Of a stretch of DNA of 64,000 bases, positions 35,950-47,200 are shown piece by piece. Under the pieces are notes generated by a model, which ran no database searches, was not told where the DNA came from, and was given only the letters and a program-made list of their open reading frames with translations. This DNA comes from Anarhynchus alexandrinus. Taxonomy: Eukaryota > Chordata > Aves > Charadriiformes > Charadriidae. The position numbers and the translations under genes were made by a program. Every line of letters begins with the position of its first letter. Within the stretch, counting starts at the first letter, position 1. Location: contig VUYV01000044.1 of the NCBI GenBank assembly GCA_008711295.1, positions 4,017,723 through 4,081,722 on the forward strand, read 5' to 3'.

Positions 35950-35972
35950 TTTTTTTTGGGGGGGGGGGGGGG
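35950..35972. repeat. T8-G15 homopolymer junction
   Basis: Eight T run straight into fifteen G (35958-35972), followed by A and seven T. It is G-quadruplex-capable and prone to length error in sequencing. The same T-run/G-run layout occurs near 7149. Confidence 0.9.
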
Positions 35973-38835
35973 ATTTTTTTGTTTGTTTTAAATGCTGAGT
36001 TTATTATAATGGTTTCATTTCCCTCTTTCACTGTTAATACCAAAGACATCCCAATCACCGTACACTGCGTGGGATATCAGCATGGTAAGATTCAGCATGT
36101 CTTTGTGTATAGCTAAAGCATAACCTACATGATCATGAAGCTCTATTTATAACCCATCAATGCTGTGTTTCTGTCATCTGTATTTCCAGGGGAATTTGTT
36201 CTTTTTTTCCCCTAATGTCAGCTTTCCAAAATGTGGTAGCCTTGATGTCTCTGGCTTCTTCTTTCCTTGGAAAAATGTGTGAGGGCATGCTGTCAAACAT
36301 TTGTCCTTCTTTTTTTTTTGTTTTAAATGTTTCCTTCTTATCACATATTTCAGAAAGAATTTTGAAATGTTTCCCCATAAGATTGACCTTTCTGAACAGC
36401 GGCAGGCAGAGAAAGTATATCAAAGAACACCAACTTAATAATCCAACTGCCCAAGGTGGGTTTAAAAATGAAATCTTGGCTCCAATAATAGAATTGCTGC
36501 TTTAAAATATACATGAACAGGCCAAAGATTCAGCCTGGAATACCACAGAAACACAAAACAGAATAATTCCCTTGTGTCCCGCTTTATTTTACTCCTCCCA
36601 ACTCCTTTCCCTTTCATATTAGACTGTGTGATCTAATAGGACAGAAACACATTGTGTGGTAACACAATGCCATAGATGCTGTAAAGAATTATGTGTTGGT
36701 TGTGGATATTGATGAAATTGTCTAAAACTGTGAGAGATTTCAGGAAACATTCTCTGGCTAATTTCACCGAGGTATAAATGAAAAAATGCCTAAGAAACAG
36801 AAGAATAAAAGATGCTGATAATAAGTTTTTAACGTTTTTACTGTTCTTTGAGCTTGGTGAATGATCTATACCTAGTTTTCTGGTTTTTACTTTTCTTCAA
36901 ATAACGACAAAATGCACAGTGATTTAACTCAAGATCCAAAATAAAAATTGAGCCATTATAGCTGTTGTTGCTAAAAACATTCTTTATACAATTTACATTA
37001 ATTTAAAGTGCTATACTTTTTCAGTTATTTGAAGTTCAGAAGAGATGGATGAACTTCCATGATGTTTAAATAAACAGTTTCAACAATAACATGTTTGGGA
37101 GAGCAGTGTAGTTGTTAAGGTGGCATTTTCCCATGCTTTGGGGGCCTGCATTTTCCTGGTTTATCTTGCAATCTGGGTGTCTAATTAAAACAGCTGAATC
37201 ATGAGATATTTGAGATGTTTCTTCTGGATGCCAATTTGCAACCTTCTTCTGCGTATTTGCCACGGCGTGGTCTGATGCTGCCATGGCCCCTCTGTGCAGC
37301 TCTGTTCCAAATCTGTTTGGAAACAATCCTTCACTCAGACTTTTGCAGTCAGATTCTCAGGAGGCCTGACTATGTGTGAACAAGTTACCACCTTTCAGCT
37401 GGGTTTCAGTAATAGCCTTTAAGAGCGTAAAAATGAAGCCTTGTGTCTTAGATTACCCTTTTTTCAGTGTGGGACCATGCGTGGTCATTGAGCAACAGCT
37501 TGGTGGGAGAAGGCTGGATTGGTCCTTACTCCAAGGTAACTCTTTTCTCTGTCCTTTTTTGTGTATGATTTACCTACCTTTCTTGGCTGCCGCTTGTTTT
37601 CTCGGTCACTGGAGCTAATTTCTGGTATAGTCTGTTACAATGCAGCGGCAGCTGCCTTTAGGGTTTGCATTACCTTCCTCCTCCTCCTGTCTTCCTAACC
37701 CTTAAGAAAGTGAGTCAGGATTTGTATCAGGATTTAGACCACTGGCCCAAAGACTTTGTTCACTCTTGTTTAATGCGTTGTTGTTTTGAACTTGAAACTT
37801 GATCTGAGTGACTTGATGGAACTGTTTATTTAGCTTACTTAAAAAAACCAAACTTGTCAAGGGCTCTCAAAGCACTTCTTGTCTTTTCTGTATGTGTTTT
37901 TACGTGCTATTTTGATATATATAAAACACTCACAGAAACTGGTAAACGAATGTTCTTATGGACTGGGAACCATTGGAGAGTAGTATTAGATAGTGTGGTG
38001 GGAAGCAGGCAAAGGAAGGGCACTTGTCTCCCTGTTCCAGACGTACGGATGAACGGAGTGAAAACTTTTATTCTTAAATTTCAGGTGGCTTTTCCAAAGA
38101 TAGCATTTGTTTTCACTCATTTCCAGCAAAATACACAGAGCACTGGAGAATTGTATAAGTACGGCTATGCCTATTTACAGTCACTGATACAAGTAAGAGT
38201 TTTTCTCTGTCTTTAAGGGAGAAGAATCAGACCCCTAATCAGCTAATTGGCAACTTGCTTAATGTTTTGCCTGCTTAACTCCATTATTAGGGAGAAGATC
38301 CCTTGCAGTGTGTATTGATGTGTCTAAACAATCAATAAATGAAACATCTAATTTAAAAAAAATCCATTTATGTGGCACACAGCAATTTAATTAATTGTAG
38401 TTAGGAACAAATTGGGATTGATTAGTGCTCATTGTTACTTAATGCTACTTTCTCTTGTTATTACTCAGTAATATTGTTGAAAAAAACTAAAAGATGGAGG
38501 AGACTTTTGTTTTCTCCATCATTACAAGAACAGAAATCTTTTCCAATGAGATTCATCTCAAACCATGAGGTTAACAACTCTCTATAGCACTTATAAAATG
38601 TTCAAAACCACAATTTGTGAAAGTTGAGTATACAAAAATTTGATATAGTTTTTTTTTCAACAGTTTAAATGTCTGTTTAACCATCAGTCCATTTTATGCG
38701 GCTATGTAGGGAAATAACAAGGGAAGTCTAGAGTATGACAAGTATTTTATAATTGTCCATGTGTTCATACATTATAATACACATTACAGGTATGTGTTAA
38801 GTCTAACATTTCAGTGAAGGCCTAATTAAAGATTC
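35973..38835. other. Non-coding stretch with a possible tRNA-SINE scrap
   Basis: 37087-37180 starts GGGAGAGCAGTGTAGTTGTT and then AAGGTGGCA. This faintly recalls the head of a tRNA-derived SINE, but the remainder does not align convincingly. A plus-strand frame at 37854-38216 has no recognisable domain. No exon is supported. Confidence 0.45.
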
Positions 38836-38849
38836 CACTTAATTAAGTG
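38836..38849. promoter_or_regulatory. Palindromic homeodomain-type site
   Basis: CACTTAATTAAGTG is a perfect 14-bp palindrome. It holds two inverted TTAAGTG half-sites, close to the NK-2 homeodomain consensus (TYAAGTG), around a central TTAATTAA. A second TTAATTAA lies near 38387. This is motif-level evidence only, and AT-rich DNA produces such motifs by chance. Confidence 0.35.
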
Positions 38850-41545
38850 AATGTTTAGTTGGAATGAATTTGATGCTTTGGAGAACATTTTTCCAAATTT
38901 CCAAACACTTTTCTGAGAAGGCAAGGAAGCTTGCTGATAGAAATGTTCCTTAAAACAGTCCTTCAAGAGTACTCTGCTAGCTTCGTTTCTCTGCTTATAG
39001 CTATAATTGACACTGAAAAAACCCACCCTGAAGTGGGAAATGAAATTGAAACTGTAATAATTTGATTAGTTACAATTACTCTGCAAGGTAAATACAGGCT
39101 GACTTTTACTTGCACAACCCTGTCTCCTCCATAAGGAAAGGGGGCTCCCCCTTCAAACTGGAACCCCATTTTTCTTCTTTTAATTTTGAATTTAATTATT
39201 TTTCATTGAATAATACAGATGGTCTTGGATATCTTTATGCTAGAACATTATTTTATCTTACTGTCTACTGAGTTTCCAACTGCAATATTTCCTTGATCAT
39301 GTAAAAAAGTACAATCCTTGGGTGGGAAAATTATGGTAACTGTTGTAATACGCAGGAATTGATTCAATAAACAAAAAAATAGCAGCTACAAGATATGAAA
39401 TTCCTCCTTGGTGGGAGTGGAGAGATTCCAAAATTGTCATATTTATATGACCCAAAAGAAATGACAAAGAGAAATTCTAGAAAATACTCAAGTGGAAAAA
39501 AATGTGCTAATCACTGAGTGAAAAGCTATGTACATTGCTGATCTGCTGCATGCGTAGAAGACATCACCCGAATTAAGGCATTGCTGAAGCAATATTTGGC
39601 AGAGAACAGAACTGAAGGAAAGTTGATGAGAACATGTATCTCATATCTTCTTTCCTAAATTCTATGACAATGGTTTTAAGGATAGGAAAATGTAAAGGTT
39701 GGACTTCCCTGTGTGTCTTTATAATTCATAGTTACAAACACAGTTTAAATAACTTGTGATATTTCTGTTTGCTTTACCATAAGGCTAAAATTATATACTA
39801 CTTTGATTTGAAAGCAAATTATTTATTTAGGCTTTGATTTCAAGCATGGACTGTTCCATTAATGTTTATCATGCTTTATCTGACACTGCTTTTAAAAGAT
39901 ACATACTGTCTTTAATGATTTGTATTTTAATATTCTTTAAATACCGATGACTATAATTTATATGAACATACACTTGGTTAATTTTCTTTTCAAGCTAGAA
40001 GAAAACCACATTAGGATTACTAAGTTCTTATTCACATCTTTGATGATGAAGTGTCAATCTATTTCTTTCAGCTTTCACAGCTAATAAATGCTCAGCATCG
40101 TAGGTCAAGTAATAAATACTAGTTTAAGTTTCCTACTGCCTTAATATAGATTTGTGGTTTTGTTTTACTACACTGTTCCACTATGTTGATACTCTCATTA
40201 TTTGATAATAGCAGGTTCACCAGGTGTGTTTATGCACAACTTCATTTTTGGGAAGTGGGGGAATGAACAGAAATTGTCAATGCCCGTTTTAATAGAGATC
40301 TGTAAACAGATATTGTAAAAATACAATTGTCTTCCTTACTGCTACCTAGGAAGACTTGAGGAAATAACTATTCACAGCAATTTACTGTAAAATTCACATA
40401 TTTAAAATAAAAATTCTCTGCCATATATATAAATAAACGAATTAATAATGAATAAGGATTGATTAACACTTCAATATCTCAGTCTTCAGTCTGGTTTGGT
40501 ACTGAGTGGAAAGTGGAAGCTGTCACCAGTAAAACTCTGTATCTGAGTAGGGATTTGGAGGAAAGGAGTAAAGTAGTGGATATTCCACAGGGTGCCTGTC
40601 AAACACTTGGTTTATTTGCTACAATGGGTATCTGAGGTCAGCATCTGACACTCACCCCATCTATAGCTACACTGGGAAGGATTACATAAATTTTTCTTTG
40701 AAATGTTTTATAAGAGACTTTGCAGCTCTCATCCATGCCCTTTTGTGGCCTTGCAGGATTTTTATAGGAACCAAAGGATCTGTCCACTTTAAAACTATTA
40801 CTTTTAATTGCATGAGATAATTGAGCTATAAAATAATACCCGTGTAGGATTGATTTTTCTCCAGCAGCATACAGGGAACAAAGAGTTTGTTCATATGCAC
40901 TGTCAATAAGTTAACTTCTGCAAAGCAGAAACTTCTTTAATGTCTGTTGCAATGCAACACGATGGGGGATGCAAACTCTTCGTGATGACTAGAAAGAGAC
41001 TGAGTTAGAAAAGAAACTGTTTTCTACAGACGTACTTTCAAAATTGATTTATTTTACTCCTGCATCCCACCTGTAGAGGATCTCTAAGTATACGGTTTTT
41101 AATGTTGGTTATCAGTTATCATAAATGATTTGGATAATAAAAGCAAACTTTTTTAAGGGCAATAAGATTCCCCCCCCCCAATCTCTAAAGGGCACTGTGT
41201 ACTTACATTAGAGCAATGTATAAATGTTTCTTAACAATAATAATATTTGGCATTTTGAAGCATGCTGACGATAGAAAAGATGAAATGAAAATATCTTTGG
41301 TTAGAAAATCCTTTTCTTACAGAGGAGTTCAGCAGAATACAAGGGAAGATGCTTTATTGAATTTACTATAAAATTTTTAGAATGTGCATCAGAACTAAGA
41401 GTAGAAAAGAAAAGCTCTCTTGAAATGCATACATGGTCTACTAAACGCTAGCAAGCATAGCAAAACTTCTGCAGGGCAGTCTTACGTCTTGCATAATTTT
41501 CCTTTCACAAGAATTCAATTTAAATATATATTTGGTCATTTTGAA
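38850..41545. other. Non-coding AT-rich stretch, nothing recognised
   Basis: Very AT-rich sequence with no exon, repeat family or RNA gene recognised. A C9 run occurs near 41171. Confidence 0.6.
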
Positions 41546-41564
41546 TTTTTTTTTTTTTTTTTTT
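41546..41564. repeat. T19 homopolymer
   Basis: Nineteen T lie about 75 bp before the CpG-rich patch. Read on the minus strand it is poly(A), but no AATAAA precedes it at the usual distance. It is not good evidence for a processed pseudogene. Confidence 0.85.
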
Positions 41565-41640
41565 AAAGTGCACAGCACTTCATTGGTATGTATTGAATTA
41601 TAACAGTAGTATATCTCCAACAGAATTTTAATTGATTAGC

Positions 41641-42180
41641 ATGTGGTGTTCGGCAGGAAACCCGGCCAGCGGTCGGTACCGGGGTGGCCATGGAGTCGGC
41701 GTGGGGCGAGGAGGCCGCCGGCTCGTCCCTGCCCCTCCACAGGAGGCAGCTGGCTCCGGGCCGGGTCACGCTGAGCCTGCCCGGGGTGCTGGTCCAGACA
41801 AAAAGTCAACCCCCAAGCAAACCAAAACAAAAATCGCTAATTTTGAAGCCGGGGCAGTTCCTGGACTGCGGTATGCAAGTGTTTGTGTTTGCAGAGCTGA
41901 GCGCTGCTGCTCTGCTCTGAACAGCCAGGCCCCAAAACCAGCCGCTCCGGGTACACATGTTCGTCTAGAAATACCAGCAGATAACATGGGTAACCTTATG
42001 GAAAAAGGTACTCTGCACCAACGTGTTCACTGTGTTCTCTTAGAATCAGTATTTTCCCGTTGGATTACAAAGGCAGAGAGAGATTTGTTGGCGCTGCGCC
42101 CAAAGGAACGCGCAGCCGGGCCTGAGCGAGGCCTGCACGTGCTGCTGTGGTAGATAAATACGGAGGTAGACGTAATGCGG
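41641..42180 (+). other. CpG-rich patch, possible CpG-island promoter or first exon
   Basis: By hand count, 41641-41760 has 12 CpG dinucleotides and about 73% GC, against an AT-rich background with few CpGs. A second cluster lies at 42085-42180. An ATG at 41690 sits in a strong Kozak context (GGCCATGG). It opens a 76-codon frame (MESAWGEEAAGSSLPLHRRQ onward, with VTLSLPGVLVQ) to 41920. A GCG|GTATGC junction at 41870 could serve as a splice donor. An overlapping frame is open from 41641 to 42153. I recognise no protein family. Alternatives are a decayed GC-rich insertion, a retrocopy fragment or chance frames in GC-rich DNA. As a promoter or exon candidate it is the most gene-like spot in the window, but unproven. 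Confidence 0.4.
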
Positions 42181-43780
42181 TTTCCACATAAAGCCTGAAG
42201 AATGTGAACGCCTTTAACAAGAAGCAGTTTTGCCAATACTAACTGCTGTCAGAACGGCAGTGCTGTTTTATGTCACTCTGTACCCTGGGTACTGTAATAC
42301 ATTCCCTGCTCTGCACCGCACAATGGGGCCGTACTCTGAGTCTGCTCTGTGTTGTTACCGGCTGCGAGTTAGTCTTTAATTTCTTTCCGTTTTCCCCCTC
42401 TTTCTGTGGCCGTTGCTTTTTATCGTAAGCTGGATCCTACTGACACGGAATTCATCAGCAAATCTGACCTCAGAGAGAGCAGAATAAGGCCTTATATCCT
42501 TCAATTAGAAAAGTGCTTGCTCACCTTATTGGCTTCAAAATGCTGTGGCAGAATGAGTCTACTCAGCACTTCCACACAACCCTTCCTGCCTCCCCAAATG
42601 ATGTTTTTACTTTCTACTACTCTACTTCCCCCCCACCCAGCCCAGGAGAACTTTTGAAATGACGACTCTGTTTGACATTTAGCAGAGGTGCGTTTCTCCC
42701 TATATCTCTTACTGGTCAAGCAGTGTTGGCACAGCCCTGAGCTGCCGCAATACGGGGATGGTGTTCTGAGCTCATTTGCGAGCAGCGTTTCATATTCGTA
42801 CATGGCATTGTATGGAAATGCCTGGGCACAGCCTTCGAACAACAAAACCAGAGTAAAATACCTGTCAGTCAGCTTACCGCATCCTTTAGTGAAACCTCTG
42901 TGGAAACTCACTGAAAATAGACGAAATTCTACAAAAGTTGCCAGCTGTTAATTAATATATAACATATTGCACTCTGGAGCTATATTTACAGTAATTTGCT
43001 GTGTGTTTAGCTTACAGGTAAAAGGCAGCATTAACAAAGATGTAGCTGGGTTTTTGATTCTGTGTAATTTTTTCTGTTGTTGTGAAGACCATCAGATATC
43101 TGGGTGATCTAGTGGAAAATCAATGTGCTAAATAACTGTGTTTGTAAAGCCTTATATACAGTAAGTTTTTTCATGCACCTGTTTCAGAAGGTCACTATTA
43201 ACACTAGGGTTTTGACATTCCAACATTAGATTTAGTATTTTTGTTTTAGGTGAACTTTTTGGTAGCGCTTCACACTGGATGTTCTGGAGTTGGGTATAAA
43301 AGAATTACAATTTTTAATAGAGATAAATGCTAAAATTGCTTCCATAGCAAGCACAAAATGAATCTAAACCTGTATGACAGTCAATTTTATTGCTTGTTTC
43401 CATATGGGGGAAAAAAATGATAAGAGGTATAGAATGGATAAATACTTTTCTAAATGCTAAAATTATCAGTTCTAGAGAGTGAACACTCAGTAAGGCTTGG
43501 AAATAGATAAGAAAGTGTTTCCACATGAGTCACATCCAGTAGGAATTTTGGAGGCTTTTTAAAAATTGATCAAGTGTTTGTGTCTTGTGTATAAAAGATA
43601 ACAGACACAGAACAAAGGGAAATAAATGTGACAGAAACACGACAATTTACAACGAAAAGAAATGTGGAAAGAGGTATGCTAGCTGGATGTAGGGCTTTAT
43701 TTACTATGATATTGTGGTAACCAAAAATTAAGACCTTTAAAATTGTCACATGATTTATTTTTTGCTTCTTGCTTGATGTA
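42181..43780. other. Stretch with a possible splice acceptor, otherwise non-coding
   Basis: 42380-42405 is pyrimidine-rich, and the first AG after it is at 42428-42429. The frame that follows reads LDPTDTEFISKSDLRESRIR and stays open to 42657. The DPTDTEFISKSD segment loosely fits an EF-hand loop (D at 1, I at 8, D at 12), but the usual Gly at 6 and Glu at 12 are absent. I do not call an exon. The remainder is AT-rich with nothing recognised. Confidence 0.35.
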
Positions 43781-44265
43781 ATGATAGTCTTGATAGACTT
43801 ATCATAGACTTGTTTGGGTTGGAAGGGACCTTGAAGATCATCTAGTTCCAAGCCCTCTGCCATGGGCAGGGATACCTCCCACCAGCCCAGGTTGCTCCAA
43901 GCCCCATCCAACCTTGCCTTGAACACCTCCAGGGATGCAGCAGCCACAGCTTCTCTGGGCAACCTGGGCCAGTGTCTCACCACCATCACAGTAAAGAATT
44001 TCTTCCTATTATCTAATCTAAATCTACCCCCTTTCAGTTTAACATCATAGCCCCTCATCCTATTGCTAGGCTCCATGATAAAGAGTCCCTCCCCAGCTTT
44101 CCTGTAGACCCTCTTTAAGTACTGGGAGGCCACTATAAGGTCTCCTCGGAGCCTTCTCTTCTCCAGGCTGTCTTCATAGGAGAGGTGCTCCAGCCCTCTG
44201 ATAATCTTTGTAGACCTCTGGACTTCCTCCAATAGGTCCTTGTCTGTGTATTGGGGACTTCTAAT
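43781..44265 (-). mobile_element. CR1 LINE, 3' end (5'-truncated)
   Basis: On the plus strand this reads as reverse CR1: ATCATAGACTTGTTTGGGTT and GGAAGGGACC at the tail (43800-43830), then GATCATCTAGTTCC and the ORF2 C-terminus in antisense. It ends at about 44265, where similarity fades after TCCTTGTCTGTGTATTGGGG. It is the closest relative in the window of the plus-strand copy at 20731-20920; both keep the SLPMA.GLELDDL segment. No target duplication is expected or seen. Confidence 0.97.
43796..44232 (-). pseudogene. CR1 ORF2 C-terminal fragment
   Basis: On the minus strand the frame reads IIRGLEHLSYED, then LEKRRLRGDLIVASQYLK, RKKFFTVMVVRHWPRLPREA and SLEVFKARLDGAWSNLGWWE to the element's end. 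This is the C-terminal tail of CR1 ORF2 beyond the RT domain. The LRELGLFS segment between YED and LEKRRL is deleted. The open frame continues past the CR1 tail into unrelated DNA to 43570, so the original stop is lost. There is no catalytic domain and no function. Confidence 0.93.
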
Positions 44266-47200
44266 CCTTGGACCAGAAAACCCATGCCAAAACTGAACTT
44301 AAAAATTAACAAAAAAAAAAAAAAGGGAAGAAAGTTGATGGAGTTGGATGAAAAAAATATGTATAAAAAAGCTTTTATTTTAACACTTCCTCCTTGTCCA
44401 CTTAGTTGCAGATTTTTTTTTTTTTACAAGGAAAAGGCTAGTTTTACAGTGTCTTTAAAAGATGGTCATGAGCTGTTCCTTCTGGGGGAAGAGTTCAGAT
44501 GAGTTGGAGCTCTTATTAAAAAGCTGACAATGTTACAATATGTTAGAAGTCAAGACAAAAGTGGGGAAAATAATAGGTTTGAAGTACAGTCTTATTTTCT
44601 TGCTCATCCTGGGGCAGGGCATAGTCGAAAGACTTTTCATTTTATAGTGTCTCGTTTCTGCTGCATTTACCAGATGGAACATATACATATACACTCACTT
44701 GGAGATGTTGCTGTTGTGCACTAAAATCCACCCACCTTAAGGGTGAAAATGCAGCAGCTGTTCCTGACTGGTATTGCTACAGGATCATTTCAGAACACAG
44801 ACAGTCTTGGAGAATATACTGTAGCGTTCATGTACACTCTTTGTATTATATCTCTGCATAAAAAGGGGACAATACTTTTTCAGAATTAGCTGTGTTTCAA
44901 TGAATACATTTTTTATAGCTACTTTTTAAATTGCACAAATGGAATACCAAGTTTTTCAAAGTACTTATTTTCTTTATGGAAATCTTGACTTCATGCATTT
45001 CAAGGAGACAACATCTCCTTTTTATTGAAGTATGGCAGATGTATGATGTAGTAATACACACTTATTGAATCATCCATTTTACATTATGTGCCGAGTGTGT
45101 GTAATTCTTCCCACAGCAACTTACTACATTGCAATCCTGACCCTCCTAGAGGATCAATTTCTTTGGCTGTATAAAAAAATATCACCTTTGTCTCTTAAAC
45201 CATCTACTTTCCCCTTTCCCTCCAGCTTTCAAACAAATGGTTTTACACTGAGTAGGGGATTGCGGAGGGCACGTCTTTGAGCTGAATAAGTAGTGGAATG
45301 ATTGTATTTAAGAGAGAATATTTTACAGAGGTCAGGATAAGGAAGAAGGTTGATAATCACAGGCAAGGAGGGCTGTGGTGAGAGTTTGCTTGGAGAAAAA
45401 GCAGGATGGACACTGTTTAACTTGATGTGAAGCCTTGGCATCAAAAGAAAGTTGAAATATGATCCTGGAAGAGTATTTGAAATTTTTTTTTTCAATCAGC
45501 TCTCTGGTCTAGATATCCCACTAAGCCTCTTTCAAACCCAAATGAGTGTAATGTTTCTGGGCTCATTTTATACAATAAAAGATGAAGCGGTGTATGCTGC
45601 AGTGTGCTGAAAATTCCCAGTTCCCGTTGTGCTTGCCTGGATTTCACAAAGTACCTCTCTGTTGCCTTTTTTTCTTGTTGTCCAGTATATTGTCTGAGTG
45701 AAATATTGCTTTTCCTAGTGTAACAGAAGTGGCAAAAATAGCAGAAACATTGCAGTTTCATTGCAGGGTGGTTGAACTATGAGCTTCCTGTGTGCTGCAG
45801 GGGGTAGGATCTGTAGTCTGTCAGGACAGCATCTCTCCTGCCTGACAAGGGAGGTGGGAGCCAGGTAGAGCCAGCATGTACCACCACCCACAATCTGGTT
45901 TAAACCAAGTCAGTCTGGTACTGCTGCTCCAGCAGCTTCATAGCTTCTCCCAGAGTGGTTGGAGTGGCTTTTTAAACTCTCCTCCTGAAGTAGTCTAAGC
46001 CTTTTGCACCCTCCCCAGTTATAGCTGCTTCTGAGACCCTCAGCCTCGGCAACTGGACTGTGCTACGCCCCAGGTATGGGTTCATCTGGCTTTGAAGTGT
46101 GTAGCTGCAGAAAAGCTAAATAGTAAGACTTTGGAAATTTTTGGGTGTTCAAAACTTCCAGTAAAGACTAGTGAGAATCCCTAGGGGGGGAGCCAGATTG
46201 AATATGTAGCTAATTATGTTGTTCAGAGAGAGATTTAATTGAACTATAGGGTTGGAGGTGATTAAAAAATTTCTCTGAGCTTTCAACTTTTGTGAGAATT
46301 CTGTGTGCAGATTTTTTTTTCATTTTTGGAGGAAGAAGTGATTTTCACATAAGATCAGTAATGCATGTAAAGATGTGCCAGGAGAAATGATGTCAGATGC
46401 ATTACCAACAGACTGGAATACAAAAAAAAGGTATTGCTTCTTAAGCCAAGGCACTGGGGTTTTGGAATAGATCAAAAGTGGTGAGAAAGCAAACTCATTA
46501 ATAGAGTATGAATTGGAGTTTAACATATGTGGACTTTCCAAATGGGCTTGTCACTCAAAAATCTTTTTTTCCCAGTGTTACTAAAGAGAAATGACTGTTC
46601 TTCCAGAAACAGTCAGAGTCTGAGTCAACACCTGAAGTGCTTTGTGATGATAAAGTATGGATAGCTGTAGCTGGAAAACGTTTGACCTTCTGTGGAATTT
46701 TGGGATTTAGGACTTTGGAATAGGCAGTTGCTCTAATGAGTTTTAGGCATTGACATTATTGGTTTGATATGAGATACGTTACCTCAAACTCCAGTGTTCT
46801 ACTATAAAGAACCATTGACTGTGCTGTTTTTTTTTTTAAAGCAACAAAACAAACCTCCCAAAACCCAAACCAAACCCTTTCTGGAAAAGTTTTGGAGAAG
46901 AAAATAAAAGGCTGTTGACAATGCTAAAACCTTTGAATGGTTGAAGAGGCTGTTGGCCATGGGGTAAATTAAGTTAAAAAAACCCACAAAACCAACAAAG
47001 AAACAACTCTGACCAGGAAATGATTGCCTGGGAGTTTTTGTCTGTATTCAGCACCACAGAAATCTTACACTGAATAAAAGCTGCAGCGTGGGGAACTGTG
47101 CCTACAGTGGCAAAATTAAAATTCACTTGGCAATGGAGACTATTTAAGGTGTTTTCTTACTTGCAGGTACTTCATTTTGCAAATCATTTAGCTATGTGCA

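Noticed and set aside
37087..37180. tRNA-derived SINE head
   Set aside because: Similarity is confined to about 25 bases and no core or tail follows.
37854..38216. 120-codon plus-strand open frame as an exon
   Set aside because: It lies in AT-rich sequence, lacks a recognised motif and has no ATG in a good context.
41546..42180. Minus-strand processed pseudogene with poly(A) at the T19 run
   Set aside because: There is no AATAAA at the right distance, no recognisable parent protein, and birds rarely form processed pseudogenes because CR1 does not copy mRNAs efficiently.
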